Shown: positions 27,094 through 35,462 of the stretch, in pieces
Position numbering within the stretch: position 1 is the stretch's first letter
Layout: each line of letters begins with the position of its first letter
DNA from: Oceanicola sp.
GTDB taxonomy: Bacteria > Pseudomonadota > Alphaproteobacteria > Rhodobacterales > Rhodobacteraceae
Reading direction: 5' to 3'
DNA length: 64,000 bases
NCBI GenBank assembly: GCA_017792405.1
Contig: CP051231.1
Location: forward strand, 3,542,062 to 3,606,061
Notes under the pieces: generated by a model
Told to the model about the DNA's origin: nothing
Databases searched by the model: none
The model's input: the letters and a program-made list of their open reading frames with translations, nothing else
Position numbers and translations under genes: made by a program

Positions 27094-28107
27094 ATGAAAA
27101 AGGTTCTTCTCACTTCGACCGCGCTGGTCGCCTTCGCTGGCGCCGCGTCGGCAGAAGTTTCCATCACCGGCTCCGCCGAGATGGGTATTTTCGGCGGCAC
27201 TGGCGTCGAAACTCAGTTCTTCCAGGATCTGGACGTCACCTTCACCATGTCCGGTGAAACCGACGGCGGCCTGACCTTCGGCGCGTCGATCGATCTCGAC
27301 GAAGCCCAGGACAGCCTGTCCTACGTTTCCGGTGCTTCGTGCATCACTGCCGGCACCTCGCTGGACTGCACCAACGACGCTCTGGATGACGTGACTGAAG
27401 ACGGCGGCGCGTCGATCTTCATCTCCGGCTCCTTCGGCACCGTGACCATGGGTGACACCGACGGCGCCATGGACTGGGCCCTGACCGACGCCGGCAACAT
27501 CGGCAACCCGGGCTCGATCGCTGACGACGAGACCTCGCACGCTGGTTACCTCGGCGCGTACCTGGACGGCACCTACGACGGCCAGATCGTTCGCTACGAC
27601 AACACCTTCGGTGACTTCGGCGTCGCCATCTCCGTCGAGATGGACGAAACCGGCACTCTCGACACCGGCTACGCTCTCGGCTTCAAGTACAACGCTGAGC
27701 TCGGCGGCCTGGACCTGGCCCTCGGCCTTGGTTACCAGTCGGTTGACGGCAACGCCGGCGCCATCAAAGGCATCGCAGTGGAAGACGCCATCGGCTTCTC
27801 CGCCGTCACCACCTTCGACAACGGCCTGTCGGCTGGCATCGAGTACACCCAGTTCGGCGGTTTCGCCGGCGGTGACGACGTGACCCACGTTGGTATCGGC
27901 CTCGGCTACGCCGTGGACGCCTTCTCGGGCCACATCAACTGGGGTCAGTTCGACTCCGACTCGCTGGCTGACCCGATCTCCGGTTGGGGTCTGGCTCTCG
28001 GCTACGACCTCGGCGGCGGCGCCTCTGTTCTGGCTGGCTACGGCTCGTCCGACAACGGCACCACCACCACCGACACCTGGTCGCTGGGTCTGTCGATGTC
28101 CTTCTAA
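27094..28107 (+). CDS. General porin (Rhodobacter type)
   Basis: Outer-membrane trimeric porin of 337 aa. The signal peptide is MKKVLLTSTALVAFAGAASA, before EVSITGSAEMG. The chain is a run of amphipathic beta strands ending in a C-terminal phenylalanine (SLGLSMSF), the BAM recognition signal. A cysteine pair (SCITAGTSLDC) lies in a likely constriction loop. It has strongly biased codon use, consistent with high expression. ATG at 27094 follows AGGGAA. A strong terminator lies 23 bp downstream and a 247-bp upstream region is available for regulation. Confidence 0.9.
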   Translation: MKKVLLTSTALVAFAGAASAEVSITGSAEMGIFGGTGVETQFFQDLDVTFTMSGETDGGLTFGASIDLDEAQDSLSYVSGASCITAGTSLDCTNDALDDVTEDGGASIFISGSFGTVTMGDTDGAMDWALTDAGNIGNPGSIADDETSHAGYLGAYLDGTYDGQIVRYDNTFGDFGVAISVEMDETGTLDTGYALGFKYNAELGGLDLALGLGYQSVDGNAGAIKGIAVEDAIGFSAVTTFDNGLSAGIEYTQFGGFAGGDDVTHVGIGLGYAVDAFSGHINWGQFDSDSLADPISGWGLALGYDLGGGASVLAGYGSSDNGTTTTDTWSLGLSMSF

Positions 28108-28130
28108 GGACACCGATAACGGTACAAGGG

Positions 28131-28162
28131 AAGAGCGGGCCTAGGCCCGCTCTTTTCTTTTT
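28131..28162 (+). terminator. Rho-independent terminator of the porin gene
   Basis: AAGAGCGGGCC-TA-GGCCCGCTCTT, an 11-bp stem followed by TTCTTTTT. It lies 23 bp after the porin stop. Confidence 0.9.
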
Positions 28163-28240
28163 GGGGCCGCCGGTTTTGCCCCCTGCGCATTCGGGATTGC
28201 CTGTGTTAGCAACAGACACAGAGCAGACGAGAGAGCAGAA

Positions 28241-29731
28241 ATGGCCGCACCGCTGACCCCCGCCCAGATCCCCGCCGCCTATCGGCAGGGCGTCGAGTTG
28301 GCAAAAGCGGGCAAGCTGCGCGAGGCCGTGGGCCTCTTCACCCAGATCACCCGGCTGCGCCCCAACATGGCCGAGCCGCATTGGCAGATCGGCCGGATCG
28401 CCGCGAAGATCGGCGACTTTCGCACCGCCGTGGACTCGCTCGACCGGGCGCAGATGCTCAAGCCGAAGGAGTTGGTGGTGCTGCGCGACTTTGCCGTTGC
28501 CCTCTCCTCCTTCGGCGATACTGCTCGAGAGATAGAGGTTCTCCGCCGCATCCTTGCCTTGAAGGCCAATGATTTCGAGGCCCGGAGCGCGCTGGCGATC
28601 GCTCTGCAGTACATGGGGGACTTCGAAGAGGCGGAATCGCAGCTCAGACGCTGCATCGCTCTGCAACCCAAGAATGGGGTCACATGGCGGCTGCTGGCCT
28701 CAGGCCGAAAGCTGAAGGCGGGCGACCCGGTGATCGGGGAGATGGAAAAACTCTATCTCGACAAGTCGCTCCATCCGCGCCACCGCGCCAACCTCGATTT
28801 CGCCCTCGCCAAGGCCCATGAAGACGTGAAGGACTATGCCCCGGTGATGAAGCACCTGACCCGGGGCAACGACGAGCTGGCGAAGATCGCGCCCTACGAC
28901 CCCGCCGAACGTGACGCCGAAGTTGCGGGCCTCAAGGCAGCCTTCGAAGGGATCGACTTTACCAAGCCCGCGCTGGAGCCCGATCCGGGCTATGCGCCGG
29001 TGTTCGTCACCGGCATTCCGCGCTCCGGGACCACGCTGGCCGAGCAGATCGTGGGTGCGCATAGCAAGGCCACCGCCATCGGCGAGGCGCGCGAATTCAA
29101 CCTTGCGGTGCGGCAGTTTCTCGGGCGCCCGGATGGCGGGTTTCGCCCGCTTGCCGAGCTCTCGACCGATGAACTGGCCGCCATGCGCAAGCGAGCCGAG
29201 GAGCTGACCCGGCGGCGCTTCAGCTTCGGGGCGGTCTGCGTCGACAAGTCGGTGCAGAGCTGGCACTACATCGGCCTGATCCGCCTCATCATGCCCAACG
29301 CCCGGGTGATCGTGATGCAGCGCGACCCGCGCGACAACCTGCTCTCAATCTACAAGAACGTGTTCTCCGAAGGCACGCACAAATACGCCTATCGCTTCGA
29401 GCACATGGTCCATTACCTGAAGTCGCACCGCGAGATGATGGACTTCTGGCACGAGAAGGCGCCGGGGCTTTTCACCGAAATGCGCTATGAGGCGCTGGTA
29501 GGCGACCCGGGGGTGGAGGCGCGGCGGCTGGTGGAGGCCGCTGGGCTGGAATGGGAGGATCAATGCCTCGAATTCTACGCCCAGAAGCAGCGGGTAAGCA
29601 CGCTCTCGGTGGCGCAGGTGCGTCAGCCGATCTACCAGAGTTCGACCCGCGCATGGGAACGCTATGGAGATGAAATCAAGCCGCTGATTGACGCGCTTGA
29701 GAAGGAAGGATTGCTGCCGGATGGGGCTTGA
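28241..29731 (+). CDS. TPR-containing sulfotransferase
   Basis: 496 aa. The N-terminal 180 residues are TPR-like helical repeats (EAVGLFTQITRLRPNMAEPHWQIGRIAAKIGDF). A PAPS-dependent sulfotransferase domain follows: the 5'-phosphosulfate loop FVTGIPRSGTTL lies near residue 260 and the 3'-phosphate motif QRDPRDNLLSIYKN near 360. The acceptor is unknown; candidates are surface glycans or peptides. ATG at 28241. Its 3' end overlaps the yggS-type gene by 11 bp. A paralogue of the same layout follows at 30579. Confidence 0.85.
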   Translation: MAAPLTPAQIPAAYRQGVELAKAGKLREAVGLFTQITRLRPNMAEPHWQIGRIAAKIGDFRTAVDSLDRAQMLKPKELVVLRDFAVALSSFGDTAREIEVLRRILALKANDFEARSALAIALQYMGDFEEAESQLRRCIALQPKNGVTWRLLASGRKLKAGDPVIGEMEKLYLDKSLHPRHRANLDFALAKAHEDVKDYAPVMKHLTRGNDELAKIAPYDPAERDAEVAGLKAAFEGIDFTKPALEPDPGYAPVFVTGIPRSGTTLAEQIVGAHSKATAIGEAREFNLAVRQFLGRPDGGFRPLAELSTDELAAMRKRAEELTRRRFSFGAVCVDKSVQSWHYIGLIRLIMPNARVIVMQRDPRDNLLSIYKNVFSEGTHKYAYRFEHMVHYLKSHREMMDFWHEKAPGLFTEMRYEALVGDPGVEARRLVEAAGLEWEDQCLEFYAQKQRVSTLSVAQVRQPIYQSSTRAWERYGDEIKPLIDALEKEGLLPDGA

Positions 29732-30377
29732 AGAGATCAGTGGACGGGTGGCCAAGGTCGCCGCAGAGGCCGGACGGGCGGCGGAAGACGTGCGGCTCAT
29801 TGCCGTGTCGAAGGTGCAGCCCGATTCGCGGGTCGAGGCCGTGCTGGGTGAGGGGCATCGCTGTTTTGGCGAGAACCGGGTGCAAGAGGCGCAGGGCAAG
29901 TGGCCTGAATTTCGCGAGCGTTTCGAGGGCGTTGACCTGCACCTGATCGGTCCGCTGCAAAGCAACAAGGCCCGCGTGGCGATGGAGCTGTTTGACGCGA
30001 TCCACACGGTGGACCGGCCCAAGATTGCCACCACCATTGCCCGGCTGGCCGATGAGCTGGGGCGGTGCCCTGACCTGTTCATTCAGGTGAACACCGGGGA
30101 GGAGCCGCAGAAGGCGGGGTGCTTGCCGACGGAGGTCGATGGCTTCGTGGCCGAGTGCCGGGGCCTCTCGCTGCCGGTGAAAGGGCTGATGTGCATCCCC
30201 CCGGTCGAGGAGGAGCCGAGCCTGCACTTTGCCCTGCTCGCCAAGTTTGCCGCGCGGAACGGGCTCACCGGCCTCAGCATGGGCATGAGCGCCGACTTCG
30301 AGCGGGCGATTGCATTGGGGGCGACTCACGTGCGCGTTGGCTCCGCGATCTTTGGCGAACGGGTGCCTGCGGCCTAA
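29721..30377 (+). CDS. YggS/PLPBP-family pyridoxal phosphate homeostasis protein
   Basis: Single-domain PLP-binding barrel of 218 aa that buffers pyridoxal phosphate. The lysine is in LIAVSKVQP near residue 35; FGENRVQEAQ, HLIGPLQSNK and GLMCIPP are family blocks; the phosphate site is LSMGMSADFE, followed by VRVGSAIFGER. ATG at 29721 lies inside the end of the sulfotransferase gene, so translation is coupled. The two sulfotransferase genes on either side share no obvious pathway with it; the placement may reflect duplication around it. Confidence 0.92.
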   Translation: MGLEEISGRVAKVAAEAGRAAEDVRLIAVSKVQPDSRVEAVLGEGHRCFGENRVQEAQGKWPEFRERFEGVDLHLIGPLQSNKARVAMELFDAIHTVDRPKIATTIARLADELGRCPDLFIQVNTGEEPQKAGCLPTEVDGFVAECRGLSLPVKGLMCIPPVEEEPSLHFALLAKFAARNGLTGLSMGMSADFERAIALGATHVRVGSAIFGERVPAA

Positions 30378-30498
30378 GCCTAGGCTGCACAATTTTTGCG
30401 CGAACTGGCCGTGCCAACGGCAAGATCTCCGCGGTGGCGCACAACGCGGCACCCCTAAGGCGCGCCACCGCACAGAGTTGATTCACAAACAGTTTATT

Positions 30499-30519
30499 TG
30501 AACCAAACGGTTCGGTTCA
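30499..30519. promoter_or_regulatory. 21-bp near-perfect palindrome before the second sulfotransferase
   Basis: Outer arms TGAACC (30499-30504) and GGTTCA (30514-30519) enclose AAACGGTT, giving a near-symmetrical site about the centre at 30509. Size and AACCGTT-like core resemble TetR-family operators. It lies 60 bp upstream of the ATG at 30579. No regulator gene is adjacent. Confidence 0.45.
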
Positions 30520-30578
30520 GGGTGGCTATCCACTCAACTCACAGGCTTATTGGCCTTGGGGAGGGGTGGAGATGAGAT

Positions 30579-32021
30579 ATGCCCACCTTTCGAATGAACG
30601 ACATTCCAGCCGTGTTTCGCCGCGCTCGCCAGCTTCAGGCCGAAGGCCAGCTGGGGGAGGCCTGCGAGCTCTATGAGGACATCGTGGCGCTGCGCCCGCA
30701 GACGGCGGAGGCGCATTACGAGATCGGGCGCATAAGGCACCGGACGGGTGACCTTGGCACCGCGCTCAAGGCGCTCGACCTCGCGCGCAAGCATCGCCCC
30801 GGCGAGCCGGCCGTGCTGATCGAGCGAGCACAGGTGCTCTCGGATGCAGGCCAGATCGACGCGGCGATTGACGCTCACCGTGAGGTGCAGCGGGTGGTGC
30901 CCGGCGCGGTTGGCCCGCATGTGGAGATCGGCCTGCTGGAGCAACGCGCCGGGCGGCGCGACCGGGCCGAGGCGGCCTTTACGGCGGCGCAGGCGCTGCG
31001 GCCGCAAGATGGCGAGCTTTTTCGCCTGCGGATGAGCGCCCATCGCTCAGAGCCGGGTGACCCGTTGATCGAAGAGATGCGCGGCCTCTATCGCAGCGGG
31101 CAGGCCAGCGGCACCTCGCGGGCCAGCTTGTGCTTTGCTCTTGCCGGGGCGCTGGAGCAATCCGGCGCGGAGCCCGGCGAGGTCTGGCGCTATCTCGAAG
31201 AAGGCAATGCGCTGACTCGGGCGCGCTTTCCCTACGACCGCGCGGCGCGGGAGGCCGAGGACAAGGCCCACATCAAGGCCAGCGCCGCCCTGCCCCGCCT
31301 GCCCCGACTCGATACCGAAAGCTTTCATCCGGTTTTCGTCACAGGCATGCCGCGCTCCGGCACCACGCTGGTGGAGCAGATGCTTGCGAGCCATCCCGAG
31401 GTGACCGGCGGCGGTGAGATGGCGGTGGTCGGGCCCACGTTGCGCCCGGTTCTGGCGGGCAGCGCCGCGCCGCAGGGCTTTGGCCCCGCGCTGAAGGCCG
31501 CCATGCGCCGCCGCGCCTGTTTTGACCGGGTGATCACCGACAAGTCGATCCAGGGATACCGAAACATCGGCGCGCTCGCGGCGCTTCTGCCCGGCGCACC
31601 GGTGCTGGTGATCCACCGAGACCCGCGCGATCAGCTGTTCTCAGTCTTCCGGCAGGTCTTTCGCGAGGGGCGGCACCGTTACGCCTATGGCCTGGAGGAC
31701 CTCGTCCATGCCTATAAGGCCTATCGCGCGATGGTGGACCATTGGCGCGAGGCCGCGCCGGGGGCCTTCACCGAAGTCAGCTACGAGCGCCTCGTCGCCG
31801 AGCCGGAGCCGCAGGCCCGCAGGATCGTCGAGGCCGCCGGGTTGGCGTGGGATCCGCAAGTGATGGCCTTCCACCAGAACCGACGCGATGTGCGGACGCT
31901 GTCGCAATCGCAGGTGCGTGAACCGCTCAATACGCGGTCGATCGGGGCGTGGAAGCGCTACGAGGCTCAGCTTGCCCCGATGCTGGAGGCGCTGGAAGCC
32001 GAGGGGCTGCTGCCCGAATAA
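30579..32021 (+). CDS. TPR-containing sulfotransferase (second copy)
   Basis: 480 aa and the same design as the protein at 28241: N-terminal TPR-like repeats (EACELYEDIVALRPQTAEAHYEIGRIRHRTGDL), then the sulfotransferase domain with FVTGMPRSGTTLVEQM near 245 and HRDPRDQLFSVFRQ near 345. The two proteins are clearly paralogous but far from identical, so the duplication is old or each was acquired separately. ATG at 30579 has GGAG 8-11 bases upstream. It has its own 200-bp upstream region with a palindrome. Acceptor unknown. Confidence 0.85.
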   Translation: MPTFRMNDIPAVFRRARQLQAEGQLGEACELYEDIVALRPQTAEAHYEIGRIRHRTGDLGTALKALDLARKHRPGEPAVLIERAQVLSDAGQIDAAIDAHREVQRVVPGAVGPHVEIGLLEQRAGRRDRAEAAFTAAQALRPQDGELFRLRMSAHRSEPGDPLIEEMRGLYRSGQASGTSRASLCFALAGALEQSGAEPGEVWRYLEEGNALTRARFPYDRAAREAEDKAHIKASAALPRLPRLDTESFHPVFVTGMPRSGTTLVEQMLASHPEVTGGGEMAVVGPTLRPVLAGSAAPQGFGPALKAAMRRRACFDRVITDKSIQGYRNIGALAALLPGAPVLVIHRDPRDQLFSVFRQVFREGRHRYAYGLEDLVHAYKAYRAMVDHWREAAPGAFTEVSYERLVAEPEPQARRIVEAAGLAWDPQVMAFHQNRRDVRTLSQSQVREPLNTRSIGAWKRYEAQLAPMLEALEAEGLLPE

Positions 32022-32027
32022 AGGCTA

Positions 32028-32510
32028 TCAACGGCTGTCGATCCGCAGCGCCGTGCCGGGCGCAGCGCGGGCTGCGATCCATGCGATATGGGCGGGCGCA
32101 AAGGCGAGGCAGCCCTCGGTCGGGTGGCCGCGCTTGCGCCAGCGGTGCAGAAAGATCGCCGAGCCCGCGCCGGGCGTGGCGGGCACGTTCCAATCGGAGG
32201 TGAGCACGATGTCGTAGAGCGGATCGGCGCGGCGCATCTTCTCGTGGCTGGGCGCGTAGGGGGCTTTGACCAAGCAGTTATAGGCCGGGTCATCCGGCGC
32301 GTCGGACCAGAGGTCACGCAACCCGATGGGGATGGCCCAAGGCGCGGGCGGCGGCACCCGGTCGGGGCGGTAGTAGCAGGCGAGGATATGGTGCAGGCCA
32401 GTTGGCGTGGCCCCGTCACCCTCGCGTTTTTCACTGCTAATCCCGCCGCGCCCGACGACCGTGGGCAGGAGCCGCCCGGCAAAGAGCAGCCCGCGCGGGG
32501 TGAGCCGCAT
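32028..32510 (-). CDS. L,D-transpeptidase (YkuD-like) family protein
   Basis: 160 aa. The catalytic motif is FLHRWRKRGHPTEGCLAF near residue 125-145, with the HxxxxxxxTxGC spacing of the YkuD family and its nucleophile Cys. VVGRGGISSEKREGDGATPTG is the usual N-terminal block. No signal peptide or anchor is visible, unlike typical periplasmic L,D-transpeptidases. ATG at 32510 overlaps the preceding stop (TGATG); a GTG one codon upstream is possible. Last gene of ribA-32510-YkuD. Confidence 0.85.
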   Translation of the reverse strand: MRLTPRGLLFAGRLLPTVVGRGGISSEKREGDGATPTGLHHILACYYRPDRVPPPAPWAIPIGLRDLWSDAPDDPAYNCLVKAPYAPSHEKMRRADPLYDIVLTSDWNVPATPGAGSAIFLHRWRKRGHPTEGCLAFAPAHIAWIAARAAPGTALRIDSR

Positions 32511-32935
32511 CACGGGTAGGCGCCGTGGACCGCGAGCGCGGTGGCACTGACCGGGCTGGTGAGCTGGATCGAGACAGCCAGCTCATGCGGCCCCAGCCTG
32601 AACCACCGCCCGCCGGTGGGCGGCTGCACCGCAGCGCCAATGGGCGGCGGGTTCATCTCTTCGCGCAGGAAGGGCAGGGCATCGAGCGCGGGGGCGAGGG
32701 TTTGAAGCGTCAGCGGCTGCGGAAAACGCCCTATCAGCAGGCCACCGAACCGGGCGCTGGGGCCTGGGCTGCGCAGCTCGAACTCCGCAAAATGGCCCGC
32801 GGCCGCCGCCTCGAAGCCGATCCAGGCGCTGCTCTGCTGGGTGCGGCGGAGCGGCTGGCCCAGCATCGCCTCGACCTCGGCCTGCGAGAAATCCTCCAGC
32901 CGGGCGGCGGCCTTGAGAAAGGGTGTGATCTTCAT
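32510..32935 (-). CDS. Conserved hypothetical protein between ribA and the YkuD gene
   Basis: 141 aa without signal peptide or membrane segment. It starts MKITPFLKAAARLEDFSQAEVEAMLG and has a mixed alpha/beta pattern with FAEFELRSPGPSARFGGLLIGRF and a final GPHELAVSIQLTSPVSATALAVHG strand region. I recognise no named domain. Its start overlaps the ribA stop by 4 bp and its stop overlaps the YkuD start, so all three are coupled. The context gives no clear role. Confidence 0.7.
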   Translation of the reverse strand: MKITPFLKAAARLEDFSQAEVEAMLGQPLRRTQQSSAWIGFEAAAAGHFAEFELRSPGPSARFGGLLIGRFPQPLTLQTLAPALDALPFLREEMNPPPIGAAVQPPTGGRWFRLGPHELAVSIQLTSPVSATALAVHGAYP

Positions 32936-34011
32936 AGCAGATGCCCCGATTTGGCGGCCTTGGTGGCGAGATAGGCTTCATTCTGCGGGGTCAGCCCCAC
33001 CTTCAGCGGCACGCGCTCCACCACCTTGATGCCGCGCGCCTCCATCATGGCGATCTTGGCGGGGTTGTTCGTCATCAACCGCACCTGCCCCACGCCCATC
33101 TTGCCTAGGAGCGCCGCACCGATGCGAAAATCGCGTTCGTCATCCTCGAAGCCGAGCCGGTGGTTGGCCTCGACCGTGTCGAACCCCTGATCCTGCAGCG
33201 AATAGGCCCGCATCTTGTTGGCGAGGCCAATCCCGCGGCCCTCCTGATTGAGGTAAAGCAGCAGCCCGCCGCCCGCCGCGCCCATCGCCTCCAGCGCCGC
33301 ATGGAGCTGTGGGCCGCAATCGCACTTGAGCGAGCCGAGCACATCGCCGGTGAAGCAGGCCGAATGAAGCCGGGTGAGCACCGGCGCGTCGCGGTCGGGG
33401 CGGCCGACCTCGACCACGTAATGCTCCTCGCTGCCATCGCCGGGGCGGAACACATGCAGCCGCCCTGCGCCCGCAAGATGCATCGGCAGCCGCGCCGAGA
33501 CCGCCTCGGCAAAGGGGGCAAGCTCGCCGCTGGGTGTATCGGTGATCCGGGTCAACCCGGCGGGGGCCTCGCCGGTGAGCGGGGCGACCAGAACGGCGGG
33601 CAACAACCGGGCCTCCTTGGCCAGCCGAATGCCCGCGCGGGCGACCTCGGGGCAGCCCTCGGCGCCGCGCAGCGCGTTGAACGGGCCTTTCATCGGGGTG
33701 GCGAGGTCACGCGCCGGGTCTGCCGTGGCCGCCGCCCAGGCCGCCGCGCCCTCGGCGGGCAGGCGCAGGCGCGCCATGTCGCCATCATAGGCGCGGGCCT
33801 TCAGGGTTTCGGCCCGGCGGGCGGTGATGGCAAGGTAGGCCCCCGCCCCGGATGCTACATCCACCAGTGCCCCGACCCGCTCGGGCGCGGCCCCCTCGGC
33901 GGCCAGAACCAGCGCCTGATCCGCGCCGCAGCCCAGCACAACAGGCAGCCCGAGCCGCAGATCGGCACGGGCGCGGGCGCGCATCTCATCAGGGGTAGGC
34001 AGGAGGCTCAT
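32932..34011 (-). CDS. ribA: GTP cyclohydrolase II with a long N-terminal extension
   Basis: First step of riboflavin synthesis, opening GTP to a diaminopyrimidine. At 359 aa it is much longer than stand-alone RibA (about 200 aa). The C-terminal catalytic domain has zinc ligands in CFTGDVLGSLKCDCGPQL, the QEGRGIGLANKMRAY block and RLMTNNPAKI. The N-terminal 150 residues (ARADLRLGLPVVLG...) look like a degenerate DHBP-synthase-like domain without its acidic active-site cluster, which is my inference. ATG at 34011. It heads a three-gene coupled set and is divergent from cenR with 163 bp between. Confidence 0.9.
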   Translation of the reverse strand: MSLLPTPDEMRARARADLRLGLPVVLGCGADQALVLAAEGAAPERVGALVDVASGAGAYLAITARRAETLKARAYDGDMARLRLPAEGAAAWAAATADPARDLATPMKGPFNALRGAEGCPEVARAGIRLAKEARLLPAVLVAPLTGEAPAGLTRITDTPSGELAPFAEAVSARLPMHLAGAGRLHVFRPGDGSEEHYVVEVGRPDRDAPVLTRLHSACFTGDVLGSLKCDCGPQLHAALEAMGAAGGGLLLYLNQEGRGIGLANKMRAYSLQDQGFDTVEANHRLGFEDDERDFRIGAALLGKMGVGQVRLMTNNPAKIAMMEARGIKVVERVPLKVGLTPQNEAYLATKAAKSGHLL

Positions 34012-34102
34012 GCCGAAAACCTATGCGGAACTTCCAGCACATCTAGTGGGTTTTCGTAGGAATATGAAACATTTCCGCCCTCCCGCACACGGTTGCGTGA
34101 GC

Positions 34103-34117
34103 GATTTGCAGCAAATC
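34103..34117. promoter_or_regulatory. Perfect palindrome upstream of cenR
   Basis: GATTTGC-A-GCAAATC, 7-bp arms around one base, 58 bp upstream of the cenR ATG. The symmetry and position suggest an operator, but I cannot assign a regulator. Confidence 0.5.
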
Positions 34118-34174
34118 TTGTCGCTCCCGTGCACCGTTCACACATCCGAGAGAGCAGAAGAAAGGAGGCTCCCC

Positions 34175-34861
34175 ATGGCCAACCTGAAGAAAATACTCCT
34201 CGTCGACGACGATGAAGACCTGCGCGAGGCGCTGAGCGAGCAGCTCGTGATGACTGAAGACTTCGACGTGTTCGAGGCCGGAGACGGCCACGGCGCGATG
34301 GAGAAGGCGAAAAACGCGATCTATGATCTCGTGATCCTCGACGTGGCGCTGCCCGATACCGATGGCCGCGAGCTGTGCAAGCTGATGCGCAAGCAGGGGG
34401 TGAAATGCCCGATCCTGATGCTCACCGGCCAGGACAGCGACGCCGATACCATCCTCGGCCTCGATGCCGGCGCGAATGATTACGTGACCAAGCCGTTCAA
34501 GTTCCCGGTTCTGCTGGCCCGCATCCGCGCCCAGCTGCGCCAGCATGAGCAGAGCGAAGACGCGGTGTTCCAGCTCGGGCCGTATACCTTCAAGCCCTCG
34601 ATGAAGATGCTGGTGGATGACGCCGAGAAGAAGATTCGCCTCACCGAGAAAGAGACGAACATTCTCAAGTTCCTCTACCGGGCGAGCGAGGGCGTGGTGC
34701 CGCGCGATATCCTGCTGCACGAGGTCTGGGGCTACAACGCGGGGGTCACAACCCACACGCTGGAGACCCACATCTACCGCCTGCGCCAGAAAATCGAGCC
34801 CGATCCCTCCAACGCGCGCCTTCTGGTGACCGAGAGCGGCGGCTACCGGCTGGTCGCCTGA
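34175..34861 (+). CDS. cenR: OmpR/PhoB-family response regulator, CenR-like
   Basis: 228 aa. The receiver domain has the acidic pair in LLVDDDEDL, phospho-acceptor Asp in LVILDVALPDTDG, Thr in LMLTGQ and Lys in YVTKPFKF. The C-terminal winged helix ends TLETHIYRLRQKIEPDPSNARLLVTESGGYRLV. The linker block PVLLARIRAQLRQHEQSEDAVF is what I associate with CenR, an essential envelope and division regulator in Rhodobacterales. ATG at 34175 has AAAGGAGG 6 bases away. No histidine kinase is adjacent, also usual for cenR. Proteins of this class bind direct repeats at 11-bp steps. Confidence 0.85.
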   Translation: MANLKKILLVDDDEDLREALSEQLVMTEDFDVFEAGDGHGAMEKAKNAIYDLVILDVALPDTDGRELCKLMRKQGVKCPILMLTGQDSDADTILGLDAGANDYVTKPFKFPVLLARIRAQLRQHEQSEDAVFQLGPYTFKPSMKMLVDDAEKKIRLTEKETNILKFLYRASEGVVPRDILLHEVWGYNAGVTTHTLETHIYRLRQKIEPDPSNARLLVTESGGYRLVA

Positions 34862-34910
34862 CAAGATCCCTCCGTGGCCGGGGTACTTGGCCACACCTCC
34901 CTGTTGGACT

Positions 34911-34938
34911 GGCCCGGGTTAGCGCCCGGGCCTTTTTT
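34911..34938 (+). terminator. Rho-independent terminator of cenR
   Basis: GGCCCGGG-TTAGCG-CCCGGGCC followed by TTTTTT. It lies 50 bp past the stop. A weaker hairpin (GTGGCC...GGCCAC) precedes it. Confidence 0.92.
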
Positions 34939-34984
34939 CATGGACTGAGCCGTGCGAGGGGCAGCGAACGGGGCAAGGCCCGGC

Positions 34985-35455
34985 CTACACGCGGTGGTAA
35001 GGCGTTCCTGCGAGGATCGCGGTGGCGCGGTAGAGCTGCTCGGCCAGCATCACCCGGGCCAGCATATGCGGCCAGACCATCTTGCCGAAGCTGAGGGTAA
35101 AATCGGCCTCGGCCACCAGCGCCGGGTCCAGCCCGTCGGCACCGCCGATCATCAGCGCCACCTCGGGGCGGCCGGTATCGCGCCATTTGCCAAGCTGCTC
35201 GGCAAAGCCGGGCGACGAAAGCACCTTGCCGCGCTCGTCCATCGCCACCACCACGGCCCCGCTGGGCAGGGCGCGGCGCAGCAGCTCGGCCTCGGCGGGT
35301 TTTCCGCCGCCGCGCTTGTCTTCCAGCTCCACCACGGTGGCCGGGCCGAGCCCCAGACCGCGCCCGGTTTTTCCGGCGCGGTCGAGATAATCATCAATCA
35401 GGGATTTCTCCGGGCTGGCGCGGAGCCGCCCGATGGCGAGAATGGTCAGCTTCAA
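34985..35455 (-). CDS. rlmH: 23S rRNA (pseudouridine-1915 N3)-methyltransferase RlmH
   Basis: SPOUT-family methyltransferase of 156 aa acting on helix 69 of 70S ribosomes. It starts MKLTILAIGRLRASPEKSLIDDYLDRA. The knot carries MIGGADGLDPAL and LSFGKMVWPHMLARVMLAEQLYRA, and the chain ends GTPYHRV; all are diagnostic RlmH blocks. ATG at 35455. It follows rsfS by only 7 bp, an order widely conserved in bacteria, so the two ribosome-related genes form an operon. Confidence 0.95.
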   Translation of the reverse strand: MKLTILAIGRLRASPEKSLIDDYLDRAGKTGRGLGLGPATVVELEDKRGGGKPAEAELLRRALPSGAVVVAMDERGKVLSSPGFAEQLGKWRDTGRPEVALMIGGADGLDPALVAEADFTLSFGKMVWPHMLARVMLAEQLYRATAILAGTPYHRV

Positions 35456-35462
35456 GGCGGTG

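Noticed and set aside
30484..30520. GAAC...GAAC-type LexA box near 30500
   Set aside because: The site is a palindrome of GAACC and GGTTC, not the direct GAAC-N7-GAAC of alphaproteobacterial LexA.
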